DNA of 64,000 nucleotides from Molossus alvarezi. Lineage: Eukaryota; Chordata; Mammalia; Chiroptera; Molossidae. Under the pieces are notes generated by a model, which saw nothing but the letters and a program-made list of their open reading frames with translations, was not told where the DNA came from and did not search any database. Shown in pieces: positions 43,830-56,771 of this stretch (position 1 is the stretch's first letter; the number at the start of each line of letters is the position of its first letter). The translations under genes were made by a program, and so were the position numbers. The DNA lies in assembly GCA_037176705.1 (NCBI GenBank), contig CM073898.1:39001488-39065487 (forward strand), written 5' to 3'.

Positions 43830-45670
43830 TTTTGTTAATGTTTTATGAAATTGGATTTACTGGGGTGATACTGGTTAATAAAACTATACAGGTTTCAGCA
43901 TACTCAAAACCATAATTTTTAATGGAGTAACATTCCCTTTGACAGAAGAACCATAATTAATTTACTTAAGTGGATTTCATTTTTTTTTACAGGAATAAAT
44001 TATATTTTGGTAAATGAACTCATTGTACTTTTATAGAACCCTGTATATTTCAGGACAGATTTCTAAAACTACATTACAAGTTTAAAGGTACTTGACGTAC
44101 TACTTGTCAGACTGCCCTCCAGAAAGGTCATTCTCAATTTATAAGTCAACAACAGAGGATGAAAGTGTCTGTATGTGAAACAATTTAACAATTGAAAATG
44201 CTGGCACTGGTCTAATTTACATTTATTTGAACACTAGGAAAGGCTAAATTTGTTTTCTTATGTTTGTACCATCAAAATGATAAAAAGCTATTATATTTTG
44301 CAATATATAAGATATTTCTTACAAATATTTCTTTATAGATTATTGATTTCTTAAAATTATTTTTAAAATTCTATTTTTTACTGTGGCAACATATATGTAA
44401 CATAAAAGTGCAATTTTAACTATTTTTAAATGTACAATTCAGTGGCATTAATTACATTTAAAATGTTGTTAAACTATCACCACTATCTACTCCCAAACTC
44501 TTTCATTATCCCAAACAGAAATTCTGGGCTCATTAAACAATAACTCTCCAATTCTCCCAAACCTCCACAGGTTTAATCAACTTTGTTTTCTAATCAACTT
44601 TGTTTTCTACCTCTAATCAACTTTGTTTTCTCTGAATCTGCCTATTTAAAATATTTTATTTTACTGGAATCATACAATATTTGTCCTTTTGTATGTGGTT
44701 TCTCACTTAGCAAATTGTTTTCAGGGCTCATCCATGTTGTACCAAGTATCAAAATTTCATTCCTTTTTACGCTGAATAACATTCCATCACATTCCTATAG
44801 CACATTTTGTTTATCCAGCAATCTGCTCATGGACACTTAGGTTGTTTCCACCTTTTGGCTATTGAAATAATACTGCAATGTTCATTATATTCCACAAATA
44901 AGTGAGATCATATGATATTGTCTTACTCTGTTTGGCTTGTTTTGCTTAGGATAATACTTTCCAGGTTCCTCTATGTCATCTCAAAGGATAAGAGATCTTT
45001 CTTTCTTACAGCTGCATAGTACTCCGTTGTGTATATGTACCACAGCTTTGTTATCCATTCGTCTACTGATGGACATTTGGGCTGTTTCCAGATCTTAGCT
45101 ATTGTAAATAGTGCTGCTACAAACATGGGGGTACATATATTCTTTCTGATTGGTGTTTCAGGCTTCTTAGGGTATATTCCTGCAAATGGGATCACTGGGT
45201 CAAATGGCAGTTCAATTTTTAATTTTTTGAAGTAACACTGTATTGTTTTCCATAGTGGCTACAGCATTCTGCATTCCCACCAGCAGTGTATCAGAGATGT
45301 GGAAGTGGGGTACAGACTGACAATCCCCAGAAGAGGGGGTGGTGGGGGAGAGATAAACCACGGAACTTACATGCATGTATGCATGAATAATGGACATGGA
45401 CAACAAAGCTGGGGACAGGGCAGGGAGGGAGGAAAGGGGGAAATCAGTTTGGGAAAAAGGAGAAACATCTGTAACAAAAATGAATAAATTAATTAAAAAG
45501 AAACAACAATAACAACAAAGAAAAAATAATAATACGGCAATGGCCTACAAGTATCTGTTTGAGTTCCTGTTGTAAATTTTGGGGGGATACATAGTACCCA
45601 GGAGTGGAACCGCAGGGTCATATGAAAATTCTGTTAAATTTTCTGAGAAATATTTTCAAATACTTTTAAT
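43830..45670 (-). mobile_element. Ancient L1M element, interrupted
   Basis: Antisense L1M text runs through most of it ('gtacaattcagtggcattaa', 'ggaatcatacaatatttgtc', 'acattccatcacattcc', 'cttttggctattgaaataat'), resuming at about 45540 ('ctgtttgagttcctg', 'caggagtggaaccgcagggtcat'). The young L1 at 44880-45525 splits it. The first 500 bp is the weakest part. Confidence 0.65.
44880..45525 (+). mobile_element. Young L1 insertion with inverted 5' part
   Basis: Segment 44885-45297 is L1 ORF2 3' text in antisense. Segment 45298-45490 is the L1 3'UTR and A-rich tail in sense. A 15 bp duplication with one mismatch (AATAATACTGCAATG / AATAATACGGCAATG) surrounds both. This is the classic twin-priming product. 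Confidence 0.85.
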
Positions 45671-45677
45671 TTTATTA

Positions 45678-45863
45678 TTTTTTTCTTTATTGATTTTAGA
45701 GAGACAGAAACACCGATGAGAGAGAACATCAATTGGCTGCCTTCTGCACGCTCCTCACTGGGGATTGGGCCCACAACCTGGGCCTGTGCCCTGACCAGGA
45801 ATCAAACCAGCGGCCTCTTGGTGCATGGGTCAACACTCAACCAGTGAGCCACACCAGCTGGGC
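45678..45863 (-). mobile_element. Type-2 Ves SINE
   Basis: Antisense copy ending ACACCAGCTGGGC. It sits at the edge of the old L1M. Confidence 0.87.
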
Positions 45864-46449
45864 TGACTTTACTTATTTTTTTCTGGATGTTTACATATTC
45901 AGTATTTTTATAGAAATGGAACAACCACCTTCTATAAATATTTATTTTGCTTTTGTGTAAAATTCTTTCCTACCTAGAAAACAAATATACACTCATCTAT
46001 ATATTACCTTTTGGTTCTTCTAGCATTATTTCATTTTTTACATTTAGCTCTTTAATCCATATGAAATTCTCTTTGGTGTATGTGAGGTATAAATTTAAAT
46101 AAATTTTCCAAGTTATCCAGGAGTTCAAATATTTGCACAACCATTTGACCATTCTATTCACAGCAATGAGGCTTTCCATCCACAACTCCCCACTATTTTT
46201 CAGAGTCATTACGTCTTTATTCCCAGTTTAGTACAGTTAGCTTCATTCTTTTTCTTACAATCTCTTTCCACTGGCTTCCATAACTTCACACTCAGGTTTT
46301 TCTACTTCAATAACTCTTTTGCCGATTTCATGTTTTAGGCCCATCTTTTGGCTCACAGTTATCAAGCTCTCCTTTACTGTGCTAGGCATTTCTGCTAAGC
46401 ACTTGACACTTCACCAGGCACTTAATTCTTACAAGAGCCTTCTAAAGAA

Positions 46450-46720
46450 ATAATAGCAGTGATAGCAGCTTACATTCATTGAGCACTTACATACTACACA
46501 CTACTTACTTTACTTCACATAACAATCCTACAGTAGGCACAATTATTATTCTTAGTTAATAGAGTAGGAAACCAAGCAGCCTTGGAGAGATTAACCTGGC
46601 CACTGTCACTCAGTTAAAAAGTGTTGAGAGAGAATTGATGCTCAGGCAGAATGAATCTAAAGCTCATGAGCTTGGTAATATGCTGTATGCTCTACAGTAC
46701 ATATTATTAAAAGTCTCATT
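46450..46720 (+). mobile_element. MIR fragment
   Basis: 'atagcagcttacattcattg', 'gagcacttac', 'aacaatcctacagtaggca', 'cactgtcactcagtt' keep MIR order over most of its length. Confidence 0.75.
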
Positions 46721-47699
46721 TTATGGATGAAGAAACTGAGTTACATGGCTAATAAATGGTGAAGTCTGTCCTTAACCAACCTTTTTATGTTTGTGTTCTT
46801 CAGATTACATCCTTCTCATTCTTCATGTTCTTCTGGGGCAGTCTTATCTACTTCCAAGGTTTTAACTCCTATTTACATGCTCATACTTTTCTCCATCAGT
46901 ATTCTAGTGATCCCAAACCTCTACTCTGCATCATAGACAAGATAGTCTATTATCCAATAATCATCTCCAGAGAGATATTGCTGAGGTACTTCAAACTAAA
47001 TATGTCAAAAAACTAAACTTTTCTTTTACTTTAATCTATTCTTCTTGCTTACATTCCAAGTGCATGGTAGAGCCATCCAAATAGATACTGAGCATAAGAC
47101 ACTAGGAACTGTATCAAAGACCCTGCCTTCTCTCTTACCTCCTCTTTAAACTCATTGTTACAATCTTTCAGCAGGCCCACACCTCCTTGCCTGGACTGTC
47201 CTTCAATCCACTTTCACTCTGACACCATAATTTATATTTTCAATTTGAATACTAAGTCAACCACTAGGCTAGTATCTCTTTATTAAAACATAAGTCTGAT
47301 CTTGTTATTGTCCTATGCAAAAAGTCTCCAACTGGTCCCTACTGTTTCAAGTCTAAACTTCCAAGTACTGCATACATGAGACAATCCATGTATCCACTCC
47401 ATCATTTTCAACTTCATTTCTTGCCATGCCCCTCCTTATATCCTACCAAACTTGTTCTACTTCCGCCTGCTTAGAATACCCAATTGAGCCTTTTCAACAG
47501 TTGGTATTAATGTCTAACATCAACTGAAATGTAACTATCTCTATGAAATATTCCTAACACCACTTCCTCTCCCCGTCCTGCCCCTCGAACTCAGAAGTGA
47601 TTAAAACTCCTTTGGGTTTCAACTGCAGGCTACACAGACTTCTAATACACCTTCAGTTTCATGTTATTTCGCTGATCTGCTTAAAAGTTGATCTCATAA

Positions 47700-48784
47700 C
47701 TAAATTTAAAAATGAGTAAAGTATCTGAATAGATATTTCTCCAGATATACAAATGGCCAATTAGTACAGAAAAAGATGCTCACATCATTAGTCATCAGAG
47801 AAATGCAACTCAAAACTGCAGTAAGACATCACTTCATACCCACTAGGATGGCTATAATAAAAAAGGTGTAGCCCTGGACAGTTTTGCTCCGCAGTTAGAG
47901 TGTCGGCCCGTGGACCAATGAGTCATGGGTTCGATTCTGGTCAAGGGTGCATACCTCGGTTGCAGTCTGTCCCTGGCCCTGGTCAGGGTTGTACAGGAGG
48001 CAGCTGGTCGATGTGTCTCACATCGATATTTCTTCCTCTCTCTCCCTCCCTCCTACTCTATCTGAAGATAAACAGAAAAATATCCTTGGGTGAGGACTGA
48101 AGAAAAAAGGTGCATAACAAGGTGAGGATATAGAGAAACTGGAGCCCTCACACATTGCTGGTGGCAATGCAAAATGGTGCAGCCACACAGTTTAAACAGT
48201 TCCTCCAAAGGTAAAATATAGAACTACCCAGCATTTCCACTTCTCACTATACACCCTAGGAAACTGAAAATGTATATCCATACAAAAATGTGCACATGAA
48301 ATGTACATAGAAACATTATTCATAAGAGCCAAAAAATGTAAACAAGTCAAATGCCCATTAACTGATAAATAACCAAAATGTGGTATATATCCATACAGTA
48401 TTAATCATAAAAAGGAATAAAGTACTGATAACCTGCTATAACATGGATAAACCTTGACAACATTGTGCTAAGTGAAAGAAGCCTGTCATAAAAGGCCACA
48501 TAACGTATGAATCCATTTAGATGAAATTTCTAGAATAGGCAAATCCATAGAAAGAGAAAAAATATTAGTGTTTGCCAGAAGTTGTCAAGAGTAAAGGGGT
48601 ATTGAAACTAACTGCTAATATGTATGTGGTTTCTTTTTGGGGTGACAAAAATGTCTTGAAATTAGTGTGTTAGGGTTGTGCAATTCTATGAATATACTAA
48701 AAAAATCACTATACTGTATACTTTATAATATACATTTTCAGATACATGAATTATGTTTCAATAAAGTTGTTATTTGAAAAAGAA
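47700..48784 (+). mobile_element. L1M 3' end, sense orientation
   Basis: ORF2-end text ('aaaatgcaactcaaaact'-like, 'tgctggtggcaatgcaaaatgg', 'atggataaaccttgacaac') runs into a 3'UTR ending TTATGTTTCAATAAAG and A-rich. Interrupted by the Ves at 47870. Confidence 0.8.
47870..48102 (+). mobile_element. Ves SINE (type 1)
   Basis: Duplication AAAAAAGGTG flanks it. Inserted in the L1M. Confidence 0.9.
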
Positions 48785-50080
48785 TAATTTGTGTGGGAGA
48801 AAAACCTTTGAAAACATGGGATCTATGAAGGCAGAGAAAATTATTAAAGCAAGTTTTTGATAGTGTTTACTGTATAAAAGTATAATTTTAAAGAAATTAC
48901 TTCTTCCAACCAAATTGCAAACAATACTTTTACTCTGTATGTTAATAAATCCAAAGCAATTATATTATAATGTACCACTCATAAGAATGTTATTAATTTG
49001 CATGTTCTCATTACAATTATTTATTTTCATTAATTCTAAAGAAACCTGAAATATTTTTATCCATCCTGATTTCTATTCTTCATCATTTTAGTAAAGATCT
49101 GTCCCAGTAAAAGGACTTAAAACAAATTTTAATAGAAGAAATCCATCAAGGAACACATTTTTAAGGACAACAAAGATATGATGAGATAATATCTGATAAA
49201 ATGCTAATTACTGGGAACACTTGCTTTATGTAGTGTATTTCTTTACTAATTTAAAATATTTACAATTTCCATCAGCATATGCAAGACCAAATCCTATCAA
49301 TCTCTTTTAAGTTATTTGAAATTTTAATACATTCCATGGTCAAGTAAATTTTATTTAAAAATAAAACTCTAATATAGTGCAAAATGTTAAATGAATTCAC
49401 AGCCAGCATTACAGTTCTAATTGCATGCTTTATCTAAAGACTGGAGAAGACTGTGCTAAATTATATGGAACAAACTAGTGTTCACTGTTTAGGCTATCCA
49501 TTAACTGCCAGTCAAACTAATAACAGCAATCGCTTCCCTAATTTTCCCAGTGCAGCTGTTTATAGAGTATCCTGGGCGTGTTCACGTCAACAGACACATA
49601 ATAATGCAGACATCCACAATGAAAGCTGTATTTCTTTTTTAAAAATTTCTGTAAACTGGGTATTTTTTCTACCTTGCATATTCAATCACTTTCTTACACC
49701 AACTGCTTTAAATAATCAGTAAATAAACTTAATTGCTATATTATGCTTTAAATTTAAAATTTATACTCTAGAGCCTACATTTCATGGGAAAAAAAAGAAA
49801 AGAAAAAAGCCCTAAACATAAAAATCCTTTGTTCTTTTTGAAGTGCAAAATAAAAAAATCTTTAGCAGAGATTGGCCATGTACTTACACGTGATTCACCA
49901 AGGAATGCCTATGTTATACGTATACTGACTTTTCTGTAATGTTCTTTGAAAATTAAATAAATTTCACCAGCACTAACCAATCTGAATATTCACCATTGCT
50001 AAGTACATGACTCAGGCATTTCAATTACTCAATGCAGAACACACACACAAAATTAATTTTTTGTAAAACTGTATGTTAAA

Positions 50081-50281
50081 TCTGGCCGGTGTGGCTCAGT
50101 GGTTGAGCGTCAACCCTTGCACCAAGAGGTCGCCAGTTCAATTCCCGGTCAGGACACATGCCCAGGTTGTGGCCCCAATCCCCAGTGGGGGGCATGCAGG
50201 AGGTTGCCAATCGATGTTCTCTCTCATCAATGTTTCTATCTCTCTCTCCCTCTCACTTCCTCTCTCTCTAAAAAAAAAAAA
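50081..50281 (+). mobile_element. Type-2 Ves SINE
   Basis: Near-consensus body, A-tail directly after CTCTCTCT. Confidence 0.9.
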
Positions 50282-50330
50282 ACTATGTCAATAATTTGGT
50301 CTTTCATAACATTTACTTTATTATATATAT

Positions 50331-50506
50331 TATTTTATTGATTTTATTGATTTGAGAGAGAGCAAGTAACACTGATCGGACACCTCTCAAATGTGTCTCA
50401 ACTGGAGATGGAATCCACAACCTGGGTATGTGCCCTGACTAGGAATTGAACCCGCCACCTTTCGGTGTACGGGACGAGGCTCCAACCGAGCCACAATGGC
50501 CAGGAC
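50331..50506 (-). mobile_element. Older type-2-like SINE
   Basis: Antisense, more diverged, with a shortened CT run. Confidence 0.82.
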
Positions 50507-50607
50507 TGTTAACATTAATTTTAAAACAGTTAAACTTATTGATCTGTATCACATGCCAATATTCTGTAATTTAAGAATGTAAAAAAAAAAAAAAAAAAAA
50601 AAATCAA

Positions 50608-50866
50608 GCCCTGGTCAGTTTGGCTCAGCGGTTAGAGTGTCAGCCTACAGTACACAGAGACCCGGGTTCTATTCCCGCTAAGGGCATGTACCTCGGTTGC
50701 AGTTTGTCCCCGGTCCTGGTTGGGTTGTGCGGGTGGCAGCCACTCGATGTGTCCCTTTCACATCAATGTTTCTCTCTCTCTCTCTCTCTTCCTCTCTCTC
50801 CTTCCCACTCTATCTGAACAAAAAAATGGAAAAATGTCCTCGGGTAAGGATTAAACAAAAAAAAAA
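50608..50866 (+). mobile_element. Ves SINE (type 1)
   Basis: Preceded by a run of 23 or more A (to 50603), which served as target. Terminal hairpin variant TCCTCGGGTAAGGA. Confidence 0.9.
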
Positions 50867-51166
50867 ACCAAGGAGATCCCAATTTGCTAAGGAAGAACAT
50901 TATTTTATAAAAGAAAAAAACATTTTAACACAGACAGGAAGGACATAAATCCAGAATCAAGGGCATCCTTTAAATTGGGAAGATTTAGCATTAAGAAAAT
51001 CTAATGCTGGTCTCCTCATTTTTCTCATTTTGACAAAAACCAGTAACAACTCTGACACAGGCCAGCAATTGAGTACTACTATCTATATGCCATAAGCCTA
51101 AAAATATTGTTTAGGTCACTTTTGTGACCATATAAATTCAATGAACCTTGAAAATTAGCAACTTAC

Positions 51167-51339
51167 AATTCCTGTCTAAGCCTTCTTATTTTGGCCTTAG
51201 CATCTGCCAGTTCCACTGACAGATGTTGTCGACTTTCTGTCCGCTTCATGCCTGGAGAACCACAAGGTGATTGTGCAGATGAAGAGGCATGGGGTAGAAA
51301 ATGAAGACCATCGCGTTCTTCAGAGAGTTCTATGATAGT
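51167..51339 (-). CDS. CCDC88A: Girdin window exon 3 (start of coiled coil)
   Basis: This exon has 173 nt, about residues 210-267, beginning TIIELSEERDGLHFL. A Ser/Pro/Gly-rich patch (HASSSAQSPCGSPGMKRT) breaks the helix before it resumes with SVELADAKAKIRRLRQE. The acceptor is CCCTTAG|ACT and the donor is GAATT|GTAAGT. It ends in phase 2: its TT joins the first G of the next exon to give Leu. The patch holds several Ser-Pro and basic Ser/Thr positions that could be phosphorylated, but this is inference from the sequence. Confidence 0.96.
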
Positions 51340-51519
51340 CTAAGGGAATGTGGAAAAAAACACAGAATCACCTTTAGTATTTTACATATCAAAGAACTAA
51401 ATACATAAACACTATTCATTGACTCTTAGTACTATACAATAACAGCAAAAAAAAATTCATTGGCCAAAAATATCTTAACTTTGTCATATTAAGCTGTAGT
51501 TTTTAAAAGTTTGATTCAA

Positions 51520-52244
51520 CAGCCCGGCCGGTGTGGCTCAGTGGTTGAGCGTCAACCCATGTACCAAAATGTCGCCAGTTTAATTCCTGGTCAGGGCACA
51601 TGCTCAGGTTGTGGGTCCAATCCCGAGTATGGGGGGGTGGCATGCAGGAGGCAGCCAGTCGATGTTCTCTCTCATTGATGTTTCTATCTCTCTCTACCTC
51701 TCCCTTCCTCTCTAAAAAGTCAATAAAGAAAAAAAAGGTTTAAGAATATATGTACCCCTATGTTCATAGCAGCACTATTTACAATTGCTAAGATCTGAAA
51801 ACAGCCCAAGTGTCCATCAATAGATGAGCAGATAAAAAGGCTGTGGTACATAAATACAATGAAATACTATGCAGCTATAAGAAAGATCTCTTATCCTTTG
51901 AGATGACATGGAGGGACCTCGAAAGTATTATGCTAAGCAAAATAAGCCAGAGAAAGACAAATACTACATGATCTCACTTATTTGTGGAATATAATGAACA
52001 AGGTGGGGTAATGAATGAAACAGACCCAGAGACATAGAAAGGAGTATGATTCAAACTGACAAACTTCACAGAAGGGGGGGTGGGGGGGATAGATGAGATG
52101 AACCAAAGAACTTATATGCATGTATGTCATAACCAAGGGACATAGACAACAATGCTGGGGCGGGGGGATGGGGAGGAGGGTGTCTAGGGGGGAAATAGGA
52201 AAAACATCTGTAACAAAAATAAATTAATAAAAATTGGAAAAAAC
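51520..52244 (+). mobile_element. SINE-L1 chimeric insertion
   Basis: A complete type-2 SINE (51523-51737) is joined to a 5'-truncated L1 3' end (51738-52244: end of ORF2 text, 3'UTR with G-runs, ACATCTGTAACAAAAATAAA). One 13 bp duplication AAGTTTGATTCAA surrounds the pair (51507-51519, 52245-52257), and none is seen between them. Confidence 0.75.
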
Positions 52245-52433
52245 AAGTTTGATTCAATAGATCATAGATAAGCTACTTAGTACATAACAGAAGAAGACTT
52301 AATACTATTTTCATTCTTAGTTTAACAAAATAAATCAATTGTGGTGCAATAACTAGACCAGACGGCAACTGTTGGAAAGGCATAAAAGACTTGACATAGG
52401 AAAGAAATTAACCCAAGAATGATATATCTACAA

Positions 52434-52582
52434 CTGTGCTGTCCTATATGGTAGCCAGTAGCACAAGTGGTTATTTAAGTACCAATTTAAAAAGTTAAAA
52501 ATATCATTCTTTAATCACACTAGTTAATTTCAAGTACACAACTGTCATATGTAGCTATTGGTTACTATATTGGACAGTGCAG
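52434..52582 (+). mobile_element. hAT-type MITE
   Basis: The ends CTGTGCTGTCCTATATGG and, inverted, CTGCACTGTCCAATATAG form about 35 bp imperfect inverted repeats typical of old MER-group hAT MITEs. Confidence 0.7.
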
Positions 52583-52619
52583 AAATATAATCTTGCCATC
52601 AATGCAGAATTGGACAACG

Positions 52620-52805
52620 CTCTAGAATTGTAAACAGGGCCTCAGAGGGACCTAACAGAACCTTAGAGGTTTAGTTCAGTCTCTTAATTCTGTAGGCAAG
52701 GTAACTGAGGCACAGAGACTGATCTGTCCATGATCACCCAATTAGCTAGTAGCAATGCCAAGACTCCAGGCCAGTCTCTTGACTTGATATCCTGCACTCT
52801 CTCTC
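52620..52805 (+). mobile_element. MIR-like fragment
   Basis: 'ggtaactgaggcacagagac', 'gatcacccaattagctagta' and 'gacttgatatcctgcactct' resemble the central and 3' part of MIR. Confidence 0.55.
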
Positions 52806-53191
52806 TTACAATAGTAGTTCCAATCTACTTCCCATCTCACACTTCCTTTATCATTTCCTTTGTGAGATACAAATCTCCTAATTTACCCTAAATCTGAACT
52901 TTAAGGGCTTTTTAATCTATATGTACCTCAGTCAATCATACTCCTCCATTTCCCTAATTTGCTTTTATTGGAAATTTTTCTTATTCTACCATTTTCTCAG
53001 CCTTTTTTTCAAACTTCTTAGGCAAACAGAAATTGTCTTCTATAGCAATTTTAACTGTTCTTCTGTATCAGACAGAATGGGTGGGATTACCACTTTGGGA
53101 ACATGAAATCGCCCTCCTCATTTTGTTTTTCATTATCAAGTCTTAACACCACTTTCATTGAATTATTACTTTTCCTCTTCTTTTATTTTTT

Positions 53192-53265
53192 ATTTATTTA
53201 TTTTTTAATCCTCACCCGAGGACATTTTTCCATTTTTTGCACAGATAGAGTGGAAGGGAGAGAGA

Positions 53266-53311
<46 letters not shown>

Positions 53312-53471
53312 AACATCGATGTGAAGGGACACATCGAGTGGCTGCCACCCGCACGACCAACCAGGGCCGGGGACAAACTGCAACCGAGGTACATGCCCTT
53401 AGTGGGAACCAAACCCGGGTCTCTCCGGACCGGAGGCGGATGCTCTAACCGCTGAGCCAAACCGGCCAGGG
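53192..53471 (-). mobile_element. Ves SINE (type 1), young
   Basis: Duplication CTTCTTTTATTTTT flanks it. Contains an expanded GA run (53268-53306). Confidence 0.92.
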
Positions 53472-54473
53472 CTTCTTTTATTTTTTAAAACCGTCCAACA
53501 AAATTCATTTCCTTACCCTTGAGATATATTTCAGCACCTGAGTGAAGGTCTAATCATCACTTTCACAGATTCTAGTATGTCTACTGATAAACCACAGAAT
53601 GAAACTTGCCAATTTCTTTGCTCTCTACAACTTCTCATCCATTCCCTATTTGATACATACAGGCTTCTACACTGAAGGAACCACTCCTCTTTTGTGCCAT
53701 GCCTCCTTAAGCAGTTATTACTCCCATGTCACCATATCTATGCCTAAACTTTAATCATTCAACTTCCCCTTTCGGTCCAGTTAAACAAATTTTTCCTGCC
53801 TACTCTAGAATTCCTACTCAGCCTCGAACTACAATTAGGCCCTTAAATGCCACCCTTACTTTCTAATTTAACACTACCATGCCATCTTTGGCTATGGCTC
53901 ACTCTTTGGGGAAAAAAACTGGGGGGACTAATATTCACAGAACTTCTAGCCAGGGGATTTTCCAACAAGACCTCATCCAATAGTATAATCTGCAACAGAA
54001 GTATTATGTTTATTTTAGATGAAATAATTTAACCAAGTCACACATCTAATGACAGGTATAAAAGAAATTCAAATTTTACTCTAACACTATGTTATTTTCC
54101 TTACCTACCTACCATCAGTGTTTTCCATTTCTGCTCCAAGGTAATAAAGAACTTGAGAAAAAGAAACAAACAAATACATAGCCCAACTACAGATCTATTT
54201 TCAATTAAGCTCTTTCCAAAGCCCATCACTCCTTTTGTGGAAAATCTTGCCAACTTCCTGGCAAATTTCCCAATAATGGCTACTGTAAATATATTCCCTT
54301 TTCTTTACTCATCCCGTCAACTGTAAACAGCTATCATTACTTCCAACAAATGGCCTCTCCTCCAACTTGTCAAAGAAACAGAACCACCTAAGATTAACTC
54401 CTCCATTTTTATATATCTCTTGATCCTAACACATATTCCTTATTTCTATAACATTTTAATTTTTACTTTTTAG

Positions 54474-54695
54474 TTAATCCTCACCTGAGGATATTTTTCC
54501 ATTGCTTTTCAGATAGAGGGGGAGGGAGGGAGAGAAACACTGATGAGAGACACATTAATTGGTTGCCTCCCCCAAGACCCTGACCAGGGCCAGGGACTGA
54601 ACCACAACTGAAGTACATGCCTTTGACCGGAATCAAACCCGCGACTCTTTGGTCTGCAGGCTGATGCTCCAACCACTGAGCCAAACTGGCCAGGG
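54474..54695 (-). mobile_element. Ves SINE (type 1)
   Basis: Antisense copy with hairpin ATCCTCACCTGAGGAT. Confidence 0.88.
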
Positions 54696-54944
54696 TTTTA
54701 TTTTTCATTCGCAATGTAGTTAGTTTTTCAGTAAACCAAATCATCTTTCTTATACCTCCTTTGTATCTCTGATCTTATCCAGCAGAGTAATGAATACAAA
54801 AAAGAGCTGCTCAAAAATATTATAACTGAGTAACTGACAAAATGGAGAACTCAAGAAAAGTACTGAAGACACATACTACAATTGAACTGAGCAAGTGGTA
54901 AAATGGAGATATCAAGAGCTTCCAGATGCCAAAAGAACTATGGG

Positions 54945-55025
54945 CTGGGGCTAGGTAGAGGAGGAAGCGGGGGTGGGGGGTGGGGGTGGGATAGGGGACA
55001 TCTGTAATACTGACAAAAATAAAAA
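54945..55025 (+). mobile_element. Tiny L1 3' end insertion
   Basis: Only the last 80 bp or so of a bat L1 3'UTR (G-runs, GGGGACATCTGTAATAC) and A-rich tail. Flanks AAAAGAACTATGGGCTG / AAACAGAACTATGAGCTG look like an imperfect duplication. Confidence 0.65.
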
Positions 55026-55665
55026 CAGAACTATGAGCTGAAAAAATATTTTTTAAACGAATAAAAGGAAATAAAGAAACCTGTTATTAAGAGGTAAGAA
55101 TATCTAGAGGTATTTTCCATTAAAGACTACGTAAACACTTTTGACTCTCCTCTAATGGTAGTAGTTTCTTGGGCTGAAGGCCTCTGGACATTTTCCCAAA
55201 AATCTGACAGGAAATGTCATTAAAGCACAACTTTAATTAAATAAGCCTTGTCTGATCCTTCTGATCCTAGACATTCCATCAGCAACTGCAAGTGTAATCT
55301 TCCTTCTTTAAATTCCTATAGTATTTAGACCCATGTCTCTTTTCGGTATTTATCACTTTCAACATTTTATTACAGTTAATTATTCTATTAAAATAACTTA
55401 CCTAATTAGATTGTAACAATCTTTGTGTTTTTTTTTTAAATATTTGTCAGTTTGTTGCTCCCAAACACTCTACCACAAAAAGCAGGTATTTATAATATAT
55501 GTTGAAGAATAAACTTTAAAAAAATACATCAATGCTAAGAAGAAAATTCAGGTGATCTAATAATTTTACTTGTAGAACTCACTATTAAGGAAAAGAATCA
55601 GAGGTGTATTCATCACAATCACTGACTTAGGCAAAGGTATTATAACGGTTAAGAACACAAGCACT

Positions 55666-55886
55666 GCCCCAACCAGTGTGGTTCAGTGGTTGAGTGTCAA
55701 CTCATGCAACAAGAGGTCGCTGGTTCGATTACCAGTCAGGGCACATGCCCAGGTTGTGGGCCCGATCCCCAGTGGGGGACATGCAGAAGGCAGCCAATCG
55801 ATATTCTCTCTTATCGATGTTTCTATCTCTCCCTCTCCCTTCCTCCCTCTCTCTAAAATCAATAAAGAAAAAAAAAAAATTAAAAA
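55666..55886 (+). mobile_element. Type-2 Ves SINE
   Basis: A perfect 15 bp duplication AAGAACACAAGCACT flanks it (55651-55665, 55887-55901). Confidence 0.92.
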
Positions 55887-56771
55887 AAGAACACAAGCAC
55901 TGGAGTAACCTCTCTGATCTCCAATATCTTTATCTATAAAATAGGGTTATTGTGCAGACTTAAGAGTATATGATAAACTTATAACACAGAGCTTGACAAA
56001 AAATAAAGTGACAATAAAGAGATATTAAAGTCATCAAAATCTCCTATTTGGTTTTTAGTAAGAGGACTGAAGAGGTCATTGTTCCATTTTATTAATAATA
56101 AAAAGGTGAAGTGTAATTAAAGACAGGGTAACCAAATTATCCTTTCTACACTGTAGTGAAACAACTATGACAAAAGGATCAATCAAAACAGAAAAAATGC
56201 TAAAGGGAAAATCTAAATACAAACTTGTTAAAATCTAATTAAATGATACAGAATTATTATATTTACTATATTTACATTTGCTTAATTTTTTTCACGTTGA
56301 TTTCAAATTATCTTTTCTAATTAGTCTACTGGTGACCCAAATTAAAATTTTCCCCCAAGAGAATTGGGATTCAATTAGTTAGCAACTTCTTTCCTGATTA
56401 CCATAGACAGGAGAATAAGACCACTTTTCTTTTTCCTTGTTAGAAAAACAAATTCAATTGAAATTCTTAACCAGGCAGGTTTTAAAAAGGTTTTTCAAAC
56501 AATTGTTCTCTATAGTGTTTATTATTCCTTTTAGTTTTAACACAGAGGATGTAATGACAAGTAATTTGTTCACATTTCTCCAAAATAATGCACTCCTTCA
56601 TCCCATATTAATCAGTTCATGTAAGATTAATTCATCAGTCATATGAAACCAAAGTATGGATTTTTATAATTAATTCCTCAGAAGTTGGGGGACACCTTAT
56701 CAAAATACCTTTACTATCTTAAAATACAAAGGAATGTTCTAGAAATGAATAAAGCAGTGAAAAGACACTGC

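Larger units (their letters stand above)
43088..51166 (-). other. Intron, 8.1 kb, the largest complete one
   Basis: It holds L1M fragments on both strands, a 5'-inverted young L1, five SINEs and a MIR. 43088-43830, 45870-46440, 46720-47690 and 48785-50080 show nothing clearly recognisable. 47120-47500 is weakly L2-like. Confidence 0.8.
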
